Positions 1 to 6,711 of a stretch of 8,260 nucleotides of DNA are shown in pieces (within the stretch, counting starts at the first letter, position 1; each line of letters begins with the position of its first letter). The notes below the pieces were generated by a model, which was not told the DNA's origin, did no database searches, and worked only from the letters and a program-made list of their open reading frames with translations. The position numbers and the translations under genes were made by a program. Source of the DNA: Stenotrophomonas sp. (GTDB lineage Bacteria; Pseudomonadota; Gammaproteobacteria; Xanthomonadales; Xanthomonadaceae); the NCBI GenBank assembly GCA_003484865.1, contig DMZT01000384.1, positions 1 through 8,260 on the forward strand, in the 5' to 3' direction.

Positions 1-159
1 GACAAGTGGCTGGTCGAAGACGGGTTGAAGGCGGGTGACAAGGTCATCGTCGAAGGCCTGCAGAAGATCCAGCCGGGCATGCCCGTGCAGGCCACCGAAA
101 TGGGCGCGGCCCCGGCCAAGCCGGCCGCCGCGCCGGCGGCTCCCGCCGCCCAGCAGTAA
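1..159 (+). CDS. smeD: SmeD, RND efflux periplasmic adaptor (C-terminal end only)
   Basis: Frame 1 is open from the first base to a TAA at 157-159 and gives the last 52 residues of a protein that begins upstream of the window. The visible part reads W-L-V-E-D-G-L-K-A-G-D-K-V-I-V-E-G-L-Q-K followed by a PGMPV segment, the typical end of the membrane-proximal domain of AcrA/MexA-type membrane fusion proteins. It then runs into an Ala/Pro-rich tail ending AAQQ, common and poorly conserved in this family. These adaptors are anchored in the inner membrane and link the RND pump to the outer-membrane channel across the periplasm. The gene lies 12 nt upstream of smeE, so the two are co-transcribed. 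The signal peptide, lipobox and hairpin domain are outside the window. The symbol rests mainly on the neighbouring smeE. Confidence 0.9.
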   Translation, partial: DKWLVEDGLKAGDKVIVEGLQKIQPGMPVQATEMGAAPAKPAAAPAAPAAQQ

Positions 160-171
160 CCGGAGAATTCC

Positions 172-3100
172 ATGGCACGTTTCTTCATTGATCGCCCCAT
201 CTTCGCGTGGGTGATTGCGATCATCATCATGCTCGCCGGTGGCCTGGCGGTGCTCAAGCTGCCGGTGTCGATGTATCCGGAAGTGGCACCGCCGGCCGTC
301 GAGATCAGCGCCAGCTACCCGGGTGCATCGGCCAAGGTGGTCGAGGACTCGGTGACGCAGATCATCGAGCAGAACATGAAAGGCCTGGATGGCCTGATCT
401 ACTTCTCGTCCAACAGCTCGGCCAACGGCCAGGCGACCATCACCCTCACCTTCGAGAGCGGGACCAACCCGGATATCGCGCAGGTGCAGGTGCAGAACAA
501 GCTGCAGCTGGCCATGCCGCTGCTGCCGCAGGAAGTGCAGCGCCAGGGCATCAACGTCGCGAAGTCGAGCAGTGGCTTCCTGCAGGTGCTCGGCTTCGTC
601 TCTGAAGACGGCAGCATGGATGCCAACGACATCTCCGATTACGTCGGCTCCAACATCGTCGATCCGCTGAGCCGCGTGCCAGGCGTGGGCAATATCCAGG
701 TGTTTGGTGGCAAGTACGCCATGCGCATCTGGCTGGACCCCAACAAGCTGCACACCTACAAGTTGTCCACTGCCGAAGTGATCGCCGCGATCACCGCGCA
801 GAACGCGCAGGTCGCCATCGGCCAGCTCGGCGGCGCGCCGTCGATCAAAGGCCAGCAGCTCAACGCGACCATCAACGCACAGGACCGCCTGCAGACCCCG
901 GAGCAGTTCCGCAACATCATCGTGCGCAGCGCGCAGGACGGTGCCGAACTGCGCCTGTCCGATGTTGCCCGCGTCGAGCTGGGTGCGGAGTCGTACGACT
1001 TCGTGACCCGTTACAACGGCAAGCCGTCGTCGGGTATCGCGATCACGCTGGCGACCGGCGCCAATGCGCTGGACACCGCCAATGGCGTGCGTGCGGCGCT
1101 GGATGAGATGGAGCCGAACTTCCCGGCCGGCCTGAAGGCGGTGGTGCCGTATGACACCACGCCGTTCGTGCAGGTCTCGATCAAGGGCGTCATCAAGACC
1201 CTGATCGAAGCCATCGTGCTGGTGTTCCTGGTGATGTACCTGTTCCTGCAGAACTTCCGCGCGACCCTGATCCCCACGATCGCGGTGCCGGTGGTGCTGC
1301 TGGGCACGTTCGGCATCCTCGCCGCGCTGGGCTTCTCGGTGAACATGCTGACCATGTTCGCGATGGTGCTGGCGATCGGCCTGTTGGTCGATGACGCGAT
1401 CGTGGTGGTGGAGAACGTCGAGCGGATCATGTCCGAGGAAGGACTCTCGCCGCTGGAAGCCACGCGCAAATCGATGAGCCAGATCACCGGCGCGCTGGTC
1501 GGCATCGGCCTGGTGCTGTCGGCGGTGTTCGTGCCGATGGCCTTCATGAGCGGGGCCACCGGCGTCATCTACCGCCAGTTCTCGGCCACGATCGTCTCGG
1601 CGATGGCCCTGTCGGTGCTGGTCGCGATCGTGCTGACCCCGGCGCTGTGCGCCACCATGCTCAAGCCGCTCAAGAAGGGCGAGCACCACGTGGCCCACAA
1701 GGGCTGGTCGGGGCGTTTCTTCAACGCGTTCAACCGGGGTTTCGACCGTTCCAGCAATGGCTATCAGCGTGGCGTGCGCGGCATTCTTGGCCGTCCGTGG
1801 CGCTTCATGGGCGTGTTCGCTGCGCTCGCGCTGGTGATGGGCCTGCTGTTCATGCGCCTGCCCAGTTCGTTCCTGCCCAATGAAGACCAGGGCATCCTGA
1901 TGGCGCTGGTGCAGACCCCGGTCGGCGCCACCCAGGAACGCACCCTGGAATCGATCGACAAGCTTGAAAAGCACTTCATGGAGAACGAGGCCGACGCGAT
2001 CGAGTCGATCTTCTCGGTGCAGGGCTTCAGCTTCGCCGGCATGGGCCAGAACGCGGGCATGGCCTTCGTCAAGCTCAAGGACTGGAAGGACCGTGATGCC
2101 GATCAGGGTGCGATGCCGGTGACCGGTCGCGCGATGGCGGCGCTGGGCGGGATCAAGGATGCCTTCATCTTCGCCTTCCCGCCGCCGGCGATGCCGGAAC
2201 TGGGTATCGGCTCGGGTTACACCTTCTTCCTGAAGGACACCAGCGGTGCTGGTCACCAGGCGCTGCTGGACGCACGCAACCAGCTGCTCGGCATGGCCGG
2301 GCAGAGCAAGCTGCTGGCCAACGTGCGCCCCAACGGCCAGGAAGACACCCCGCAGCTGCGCATCGACATCGACGTCGGCAAGGCCAGTGCGCTGGGCCTG
2401 TCGCTGGAGGCGGTCAACACCACGCTCGCTGCGGCCTGGGGCAGCAGCTACATCGATGACTTCATCGACCGTGGCCGGGTCAAGCGCGTGTACGTGCAGT
2501 CCGATGCGCCGTTCCGCATGAACCCGGAAGACTTCAACCTGTGGTCGGTCAAGAACACCGCCGGTGAGATGGTGCCGTTCTCGGCCTTCGCCAGCCAGCG
2601 CTGGGACTACGGTTCGCCGCGCCTGGAGCGCTACAACGGTGTGTCCGCCATGGAAATCCAGGGTGAGCCGGCCCCGGGCGTGGCCTCGGGCGATGCGATG
2701 AACGAAGTGGAGAAGCTCGCCAAGCAGTTGCCGGCCGGTTTTGACATCGAGTGGACCGCGCTGTCCTACCAGGAGCGCCAGGCCGGTTCGCAGACGCCGC
2801 TGCTGTACACGCTGTCGCTGCTGATCGTGTTCCTGTGCCTGGCCGCGCTGTATGAAAGCTGGAGCGTGCCGACCTCGGTGCTGCTGGTGGCCCCGCTGGG
2901 CATCCTCGGCGCGGTGCTGGCCAACACCATGCGTGGCATGGAGCGCGATATCTACTTCCAGGTGGCGATGCTGACCACGGTGGGTCTGACCAGTAAGAAC
3001 GCGATCCTGATCGTGGAGTTCGCCAAGGAAAACCTGGAGAAGGGCGCCGGCCTGATCGAGGCGACGATGCACGCCGTGCGTGACCGTCTGCGCCCGATCA

Positions 3101-3318
3101 TCATGACCTCGCTGGCCTTCGGCCTGGGCGTGCTGCCGCTGGCGATCGCCTCTGGTGCCGGTTCCGGTGCACAGCAGGCCATCGGTACCGGCGTGCTCGG
3201 CGGCATGCTGGTCGGCACGGTGCTGGGTGTGTTCTTCATCCCGCTGTTCTTCGTGGTGGTGCAGCGCGTGTTCAATCGCAAGAAGTACGGCAAGAACGCC
3301 GGAGGTTCCGATGCGTAA
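172..3318 (+). CDS. smeE: SmeE, RND (HAE1/AcrB family) multidrug efflux transporter
   Basis: This is a complete 1048-residue inner-membrane drug/proton antiporter, the usual size for AcrB homologues (AcrB has 1049). It starts [14 protein letters not shown], the classic HAE1 N-terminus that runs into TM1 (about 10-28). Large periplasmic porter/docking domains (about 29-338 and 560-870) alternate with helix bundles (about 340-500 and 875-1035), giving 12 membrane helices. The proton-relay residues are intact: Asp407-Asp408 in [16 protein letters not shown] (TM4), Lys942 in [13 protein letters not shown] (TM10), and Arg972 and Thr979 in [12 protein letters not shown] (TM11). [18 protein letters not shown] before TM12 is also typical. 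A GGAGA Shine-Dalgarno at 162-166, 5 nt before the ATG, fixes the start. The protein matches my memory of Stenotrophomonas SmeE, which exports quinolones, tetracyclines, chloramphenicol and other compounds. The known repressor SmeT acts upstream of smeD, outside the window. Nothing suggests inactivation. Confidence 0.96.
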   Translation: MARFFIDRPIFAWVIAIIIMLAGGLAVLKLPVSMYPEVAPPAVEISASYPGASAKVVEDSVTQIIEQNMKGLDGLIYFSSNSSANGQATITLTFESGTNPDIAQVQVQNKLQLAMPLLPQEVQRQGINVAKSSSGFLQVLGFVSEDGSMDANDISDYVGSNIVDPLSRVPGVGNIQVFGGKYAMRIWLDPNKLHTYKLSTAEVIAAITAQNAQVAIGQLGGAPSIKGQQLNATINAQDRLQTPEQFRNIIVRSAQDGAELRLSDVARVELGAESYDFVTRYNGKPSSGIAITLATGANALDTANGVRAALDEMEPNFPAGLKAVVPYDTTPFVQVSIKGVIKTLIEAIVLVFLVMYLFLQNFRATLIPTIAVPVVLLGTFGILAALGFSVNMLTMFAMVLAIGLLVDDAIVVVENVERIMSEEGLSPLEATRKSMSQITGALVGIGLVLSAVFVPMAFMSGATGVIYRQFSATIVSAMALSVLVAIVLTPALCATMLKPLKKGEHHVAHKGWSGRFFNAFNRGFDRSSNGYQRGVRGILGRPWRFMGVFAALALVMGLLFMRLPSSFLPNEDQGILMALVQTPVGATQERTLESIDKLEKHFMENEADAIESIFSVQGFSFAGMGQNAGMAFVKLKDWKDRDADQGAMPVTGRAMAALGGIKDAFIFAFPPPAMPELGIGSGYTFFLKDTSGAGHQALLDARNQLLGMAGQSKLLANVRPNGQEDTPQLRIDIDVGKASALGLSLEAVNTTLAAAWGSSYIDDFIDRGRVKRVYVQSDAPFRMNPEDFNLWSVKNTAGEMVPFSAFASQRWDYGSPRLERYNGVSAMEIQGEPAPGVASGDAMNEVEKLAKQLPAGFDIEWTALSYQERQAGSQTPLLYTLSLLIVFLCLAALYESWSVPTSVLLVAPLGILGAVLANTMRGMERDIYFQVAMLTTVGLTSKNAILIVEFAKENLEKGAGLIEATMHAVRDRLRPIIMTSLAFGLGVLPLAIASGAGSGAQQAIGTGVLGGMLVGTVLGVFFIPLFFVVVQRVFNRKKYGKNAGGSDA

Positions 3319-4711
3319 GCCCTTGATGGCCAGCCTGGCGCTGGCCGTGAGCCTGGTGCTGTCCGGCTGCTCGACGCTGGAGCCGCGCAGCACCGAAGTC
3401 GCCCCGGCGATTCCCGCGCAGTGGCCGGGCACGGCCACCGCAGGGGCGGTGACCACCGCACCGATGGAGGTGGCCGACATCGGCTGGCGCGATTTCTTCG
3501 TCGATCCGCGCCTGCAGACGGTGATCACCCACGCCCTGGAGAACAACCGCGACCTGCGCGTGGCCGTGCTCAATGTCGAGCGTGCCCGGGCGCAGTACCG
3601 CATCCAGCGCGCTGACCGCGTGCCGGCGGTCGGTGTGCAGGGGCAGATGACCCGCAGTGGCGGCGATGCCCCGGTGACCGAGCAGTTCAGTGCCAACCTC
3701 GGCGTGGTCGAGTTCGAACTGGATCTGTTCGGCCGCGTGCGCAACCTCAGCCAGGCGGCGCTGCAGCAGTACTTCGCCGAAGCGGCCAACCGCCGCAGTG
3801 CGCAGCTGTCGCTGGTGGCCGAGGTGGCCAATGCGTGGCTGACCCTGGGCGCGGACAGCGAGCAGCTGCGGATCGCGCAGGCGACGTTGGCCACCTATGA
3901 GGATTCGCTGCGCCTGACCGAGGCCCGCCGTCAGCTCGGTGGCGCCTCGGCGCTGGAACTGAGCCAGACCCGTACCCTGGTGGAAACCGCGCGCACCGAT
4001 GTGGCGCGCTTTGCCGGGCAGGTCGCGCAGGATCGCAACGCGCTGGTGCTGCTGGCCGGTGGGCCGATCGATGCCTCGCTGCTGCCGCAGGCGGAGGTGA
4101 CCGAGGTCGCCAGCGTGCGGCCGCTGCCGGCCGGGATGCCGGGCGATGTGCTTCTGCAGCGGCCGGACGTGATGGCGGCCGAGCACGTGTTGCTCTCGGC
4201 CAACGCCAACATCGGTGCGGCGCGCGCGGCGTTCTTCCCGTCGATCAGCCTGACCGGCAACATCGGGTCGGCCTCGTCGGAGCTGTCGGGGCTGTTCGAC
4301 GGCGGCACGCGCGTGTGGAGCTTCATTCCCAAGCTCAACCTGCCCATCTTCCAGGGCGGCAAGCTGCGCGCCAATCTGGGCATGGCCACGGCGGATCGCG
4401 ATATCGCGCTGGCGCAGTATGAGAAGGCGATCCAGGTCGGTTTCCGCGAGGCGGCCGATGCACTGGCGCTCAACGAGAGTCTGGATGCGCAGTTGTCGTC
4501 GCAGCAGGCGCTGGTGGCGGCGGCGGAGCAGGCGCAGCGGTTGTCGCAGGCACGCTATGACGCCGGCCTGGACAGCTTCCTGACCCTGCTGGATGCACGC
4601 CGTACGGCGTACACCGCACGGCAGTCGCTGGTCAGCACGCAGCTGGCCCGGCAATCCAATCAGGTCGCGTTGTACAAGGTGCTCGGCGGCGGTTGGCACG
4701 AGCGCGGGTGA
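3311..4711 (+). CDS. smeF: SmeF, outer-membrane efflux channel lipoprotein (OprM/TolC type)
   Basis: This 466-residue protein is the outer-membrane exit duct of the SmeDEF pump. It begins with a short lipoprotein signal, [20 protein letters not shown], with Cys20 as the expected lipidated residue. Two outer-membrane-efflux repeats follow (about 60-250 and 270-455). The first contains [15 protein letters not shown] from residue 136 and the second contains [20 protein letters not shown] then [12 protein letters not shown] from residue 308, all hallmarks of the OprM/NodT family. The frame stays open further upstream to 3155, but that stretch overlaps the smeE coding end. The true start is set by a GGAGG at 3301-3305, 5 nt before the ATG at 3311, and by the signal peptide. 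The ATG overlaps the smeE stop by 8 nt, so translation is probably coupled. A TGA at 4709-4711 ends it, just before a strong hairpin. Confidence 0.96.
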   Translation: MRKPLMASLALAVSLVLSGCSTLEPRSTEVAPAIPAQWPGTATAGAVTTAPMEVADIGWRDFFVDPRLQTVITHALENNRDLRVAVLNVERARAQYRIQRADRVPAVGVQGQMTRSGGDAPVTEQFSANLGVVEFELDLFGRVRNLSQAALQQYFAEAANRRSAQLSLVAEVANAWLTLGADSEQLRIAQATLATYEDSLRLTEARRQLGGASALELSQTRTLVETARTDVARFAGQVAQDRNALVLLAGGPIDASLLPQAEVTEVASVRPLPAGMPGDVLLQRPDVMAAEHVLLSANANIGAARAAFFPSISLTGNIGSASSELSGLFDGGTRVWSFIPKLNLPIFQGGKLRANLGMATADRDIALAQYEKAIQVGFREAADALALNESLDAQLSSQQALVAAAEQAQRLSQARYDAGLDSFLTLLDARRTAYTARQSLVSTQLARQSNQVALYKVLGGGWHERG

Positions 4712-4719
4712 ATGATCCA

Positions 4720-4749
4720 CGCGGGTGCGGCCACGTTGCCGCACCTGCG
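4720..4749. terminator. Hairpin between convergent smeF and iron-permease-like gene
   Basis: An inverted repeat pairs 4720-4731 with 4738-4749 around a 6-nt loop (CACGTT). The stem is 12 bp, with eight perfect pairs next to the loop, then one G-U pair as read on the + strand, then three more G-C pairs. It fills nearly all of the 42-nt gap between the smeF stop (4709-4711) and the stop of the oppositely oriented gene (4754-4756). This is where a shared bidirectional terminator is expected. There is no T-run on either side, so intrinsic termination is inferred from position and stem strength; it could instead block RNA decay. Confidence 0.6.
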
Positions 4750-4753
4750 CCGC

Positions 4754-5173
4754 TCAGGGATCGTCTGCCCGGCCATCGCCGTGGCAGCGGCGCGCGCGAT
4801 CCAATGCGCTGCCTGCTTCGCGGGCCATCCGTTCGTATTCGCGGCGGATTTCTTCCAGGCGCTCTTCGTCCAGCTCTTCGAGATCGAGCAGTTCGTTGTT
4901 GGCCGCTTTCGTCGCGCGGATCAGCTCATCGAGCTTGATCTGGATCGCAGCGGTATCCGCGTTCTGGCTGTGCTGGATCAGGAACACCATCAGGAAGGTG
5001 ATGATGGTGGTGCCGGTGTTGATCACCAGCTGCCAGGTGTCGTTGAACCGGAAGATCGGGCCGCTCAAGGCCCAGATGACCACGATCGTCACCGCCGCCA
5101 GGAAGGTCCACGGCGTTCCTGCCGCATAGGACGCCTTCTTGGCGACAAGATTGAAGAGACTGCGCAGTTTCAT
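4754..5173 (-). CDS. Low-affinity iron permease family small membrane protein
   Basis: This 139-residue protein has two membrane helices (about 22-36 and 49-67). They flank the signature W47-Q48-L49-V50-I51-N52-T53-G54-T55-T56, which continues into ITFLMVFLIQ and a QNAD at 70-73. That pattern is characteristic of the Pfam low-affinity iron permease family, named after yeast Fet4. The rest (about 74-125) is charged and helical, with KLDELIRATKAANNELLDLE followed by Glu/Arg-rich heptad-like sequence, probably a cytoplasmic coiled coil. The ATG at 5171-5173 is the only plausible start before an upstream in-frame stop at 5207-5209. No good Shine-Dalgarno precedes it. Bacterial members are far shorter than Fet4, and iron transport by them is poorly supported, so the name describes the family rather than a proven function. 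It is convergent with smeF and follows the 110-residue gene on the same strand after 76 nt. Confidence 0.85.
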   Translation of the reverse strand: MKLRSLFNLVAKKASYAAGTPWTFLAAVTIVVIWALSGPIFRFNDTWQLVINTGTTIITFLMVFLIQHSQNADTAAIQIKLDELIRATKAANNELLDLEELDEERLEEIRREYERMAREAGSALDRARRCHGDGRADDP

Positions 5174-5199
5174 GAGGCACGACAGGTGGGAGCCGAGGT

Positions 5200-5230
5200 G
5201 CCTGCATCATTGGTGGGGCGCCGTGCAGGC
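5200..5230 (-). terminator. Weak hairpin downstream of the 110-codon gene
   Basis: A perfect 7-bp inverted repeat pairs 5200-5206 with 5224-5230 around a 17-nt loop, inside the 76-nt gap after the stop of the 110-codon gene and before the iron-permease-like gene. The loop is long and there is no T-run on the transcribed strand. It may only weaken read-through or be chance in GC-rich DNA. Confidence 0.2.
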
Positions 5231-5249
5231 GCTGTGCAGCCGGCGCAGG

Positions 5250-5582
5250 TCAGACGCGGGCATGCAGCCGCGGGCGCGATGCCTGGTCCTGGCGACCGGC
5301 GAGGTAAACGTGTTCCCAGCACTGGTCAACGAACTGACGGGCCTGGTCTTCGGACAGGCGCGGCATGATCTGCAGCGCGTAATGAGTCTGGAACATTTCA
5401 TCGCGCTCCTCATCACTGGCACGCGGTTGCGTGATCAGCGAATCGCAGGCGAATTTGATCCACGGCACGTAATGGCCGAATGAGCCCGTCCCGAGGTTGC
5501 CGTCGGCGTGACGCTGGCGCCAGTAGCTGACTTCGGCGTCGACATCGATGACGGCAGGGATGGAGATCTGGGCGGAGGACAT
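5250..5582 (-). CDS. Conserved-looking small hypothetical protein (110 aa)
   Basis: I do not recognise this protein. From the ATG at 5580-5582 it has 110 residues, with no signal peptide or membrane helix, and looks soluble and largely helical. Residues 13-49 contain D13, E17, Y20-W21-R22, then an aromatic stretch SFGHYVPWIKFACDSLI. A second half holds acidic helix DEERDEMF and SEDQARQFVDQCWEHVY, and the end is basic. The E-x-x-YWR...HY-x-P pattern loosely recalls small proteobacterial proteins with a YWRxxY...YxxYxP motif; that is a memory-based, weak resemblance. The start is uncertain. An alternative ATG at 5646-5648 would give 132 residues and overlaps the stop of the upstream 92-codon gene as ATGA. 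The extra 22 residues are Ser/Pro-rich and look unlike a folded domain, and neither start has a strong ribosome binding site (a weak GAAG precedes 5582). Nonrandom composition and its place in a same-strand series support a real gene. Confidence 0.68.
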   Translation of the reverse strand: MSSAQISIPAVIDVDAEVSYWRQRHADGNLGTGSFGHYVPWIKFACDSLITQPRASDEERDEMFQTHYALQIMPRLSEDQARQFVDQCWEHVYLAGRQDQASRPRLHARV

Positions 5583-5644
5583 GGTCACTTCAATATGGGA
5601 AGAAGGGAATCTGGATGATGGCGTAGGGCGCGGTGCATGTGATG

Positions 5645-5923
5645 TCATGGCGATGTGGAGCCGGTGTGGCGGCGTTCGCCCCGTTGTTCGCCCAGCAGAT
5701 GCGCGTGGTGGACCACGCCCAGGCGTTCGGCCAGCGTCGCCAGCCGGTTGCAGACGGCGACGCGATGATGAGGATGGGACCGCGTCAACTCTTCCTGGAT
5801 GGCCTGGTAGGCATCCCAGAAAGGCGCGGCGTTTTGGTGGCGTGCGTAGTGCACCTGCAGTCTTTCCCACGCGTCCATCAACGCAGGTTCGACGGAGGAG
5901 GTGCGGCGGGTTTGGGCATGCAT
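5645..5923 (-). CDS. Small hypothetical protein (92 aa)
   Basis: I do not recognise this protein. It starts MHAQTRRTSSVEP and is predicted soluble and helical: DAWERLQVHYARH and FWDAYQAIQEELTRSH resemble two amphipathic helices, followed by VAVCNRLATLAERLGVVHHAHLLGEQ. The C-terminus (RGERRHTGSTSP) looks disordered. It is rich in His, Arg and aromatic residues, with no obvious catalytic or metal motif. The frame is open upstream to another ATG at 5972-5974, but the strong GAGGAG at 5929-5934 fixes the start at 5921-5923. Its TGA at 5645-5647 overlaps a possible alternative ATG of the next gene, suggesting the two form an operon. The overlapping opposite-strand frames lack ribosome binding sites and have low-complexity compositions. 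A helical regulatory or adaptor protein is possible, but no function can be assigned. Confidence 0.68.
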   Translation of the reverse strand: MHAQTRRTSSVEPALMDAWERLQVHYARHQNAAPFWDAYQAIQEELTRSHPHHRVAVCNRLATLAERLGVVHHAHLLGEQRGERRHTGSTSP

Positions 5924-5928
5924 GACGT

Positions 5929-5934
5929 CTCCTC
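5929..5934 (-). promoter_or_regulatory. Shine-Dalgarno GAGGAG deciding the start of the 92-codon gene
   Basis: On the - strand GAGGAG lies 5 nt before the ATG at 5921-5923. It is the best ribosome binding site in this part of the window and selects that ATG over the in-frame ATG at 5972-5974. Confidence 0.75.
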
Positions 5935-6144
5935 GACGATGGTGCCCCCTGTGCAACCACCTTAAGACGTTCATGCAGCGCGGTTGTTAGTGCGGCGTGT
6001 TCGCGATGTCCCACGGCGGTGTGCGGCGCGTGAGGGTGTCACGTGCATACACCCATGGCACAGGGCCTTGCGTGCCGCCTTGCTCACTGAAGCATTCAGA
6101 ACGTTGCAGCACCCGCGCGCTGCGTATTGGCATCACGCGGGCAG

Positions 6145-6168
6145 GTTCCGCGCGCATCCGCGCGGAAC
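6145..6168 (-). terminator. Perfect 10-bp hairpin after the deaminase gene
   Basis: GTTCCGCGCG (6145-6154) and CGCGCGGAAC (6159-6168) are perfect inverse complements separated by only 4 nt. The hairpin starts about 11 nt past the deaminase stop codon (6180-6182), the expected place for a terminator. No T-run follows on the - strand, so it may be a U-less terminator or an RNA-stabilising stem. It lacks the GTAG tetranucleotide of the SMAG repeats known in Stenotrophomonas maltophilia, so I do not assign it to that family. Confidence 0.6.
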
Positions 6169-6179
6169 GGTGGTGTTTC

Positions 6180-6632
6180 TTATTCGCCGATGTCTTCGTT
6201 CCAGACCTCGGGATGGGCGCTGATGAAGCCGCCAAGCAGGTCGATGCATGCCTGGCTCTGCATTTCGATCACCTTGACCCCATTCTCGCGCAGCCACTCG
6301 ATGCCGCCCTGGAAGGTGACCGACTCGCCCACCACCACGGTGCCGATGTTGAACTGGCGCACCAGCCCGCTGCAGTACCAGCACGGGGCCAGGGTGGTGA
6401 CCATGATGGTGTCCTGGTAGCGGCGCTGGCGGCCGGCCTTGCGGAAGGCATCGGTTTCGCCGTGCACCGAGGGGTCGCCTTCCTGGACGCGGCGGTTGTG
6501 GCCGCAGCCGAGCAGGCGGCCGTCGTTGTGGTACAGCGCGGCGCCGATCGGGATGCCGCCTTCGGCCAGGCCCTGGCGGGCTTCGGCGATGGCGGTTTCG
6601 AGCAGGGCGGCGTAGTCGGGGGTGGTGATCAT
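6180..6632 (-). CDS. Cytosine deaminase-like zinc deaminase (fungal Fcy1 type)
   Basis: This 150-residue cytosolic protein belongs to the cytidine/deoxycytidylate deaminase superfamily. Zinc ligands and catalytic acid are clear: His57-Gly-Glu59 and Pro83-Cys84-x-x-Cys87, with Glu59 as proton shuttle. Beyond this core it resembles yeast cytosine deaminase Fcy1 (158 aa, EC 3.5.4.1, cytosine to uracil) along its whole length: EGGIPIGAALYHNDGRLLGCGHN near residue 24, VVVGESVTF at 99-107, and an end reading WNEDIGE against WFEDIGE in yeast. Residues equivalent to the yeast base-binding set appear present: Asn46, Phe107, Trp144 and Asp147. The usual bacterial enzyme CodA is an unrelated TIM-barrel protein. 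I chose the ATG at 6630-6632 because it aligns with the family N-terminus; the longer frame to 6713 would run into ubiE. It is divergent from ubiE. Another small-base or nucleoside deaminase remains possible. Confidence 0.87.
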   Translation of the reverse strand: MITTPDYAALLETAIAEARQGLAEGGIPIGAALYHNDGRLLGCGHNRRVQEGDPSVHGETDAFRKAGRQRRYQDTIMVTTLAPCWYCSGLVRQFNIGTVVVGESVTFQGGIEWLRENGVKVIEMQSQACIDLLGGFISAHPEVWNEDIGE

Positions 6633-6659
6633 GCGCAATCCAGGAACGTGAAGGCCCCC

Positions 6660-6665
6660 ATGATA
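6660..6665 (-). promoter_or_regulatory. Possible -10 element for the deaminase gene
   Basis: On the - strand TATCAT differs from TATAAT at one position and would place the transcription start near 6653, about 20 nt before the ATG. No good -35 is found at normal spacing, so the call is tentative. It lies inside the 79-nt divergent region shared with ubiE. Confidence 0.3.
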
Positions 6666-6695
6666 GTGGGCGGCCTGCCGCAACGGCGCCGGCGG

Positions 6696-6704
6696 TGCGA
6701 TAAT
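6696..6704 (+). promoter_or_regulatory. Extended -10 promoter element of ubiE
   Basis: TGCGATAAT fits the extended -10 consensus TG-n-TATAAT with one mismatch in the hexamer (6699-6704). Seven bases beyond it lie 6711-6712, the base before and the first base of the ubiE ATG. Only a poor -35 (CTGCCG, 6675-6680) is seen at 18-nt spacing, which is common for extended -10 promoters. The placement implies a leaderless or nearly leaderless mRNA. Confidence 0.5.
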
Positions 6705-6711
6705 CGTCCCC

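Larger units (their letters stand above)
5924..6179. other. 256-nt spacer with no supported gene
   Basis: This stretch separates the 92-codon gene from the deaminase stop. It contains the Shine-Dalgarno at 5929-5934 and the strong hairpin at 6145-6168. A small perfect dyad also pairs 6034-6039 with 6049-6054 around 9 nt that include CACGTG; this could be a protein-binding site. It should carry the promoter of the small - strand genes, but I could not find a convincing -35/-10 pair. Open frames crossing it on both strands lack start signals and resemble translated noncoding DNA. Confidence 0.5.

Noticed and set aside
3272..4744. Long - strand open frame (490 codons) opposite smeF
   Set aside because: It is antisense to a clear lipoprotein channel gene, its composition is dominated by Arg, Gln, His and Leu, and it has no ribosome binding site or recognisable domain. 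Long antisense frames are common in GC-rich DNA with biased third codon positions.
4712..5368. + strand open frame (218 codons) after smeF
   Set aside because: It lies antisense to the iron-permease-like gene and runs over the end of the next gene. Its product is Asp/Arg/Gly-rich without a domain, and the terminator-like hairpin lies inside its first codons.
6145..6168. SMAG/REP-type repeat of Stenotrophomonas
   Set aside because: The defining GTAG tetranucleotide at the stem base is absent and no second copy is present in the window.
5987..6235. Small - strand frame (82 codons) in the spacer
   Set aside because: It overlaps the deaminase end in a different frame, lacks a ribosome binding site, and includes the 6145-6168 hairpin within its coding stretch.
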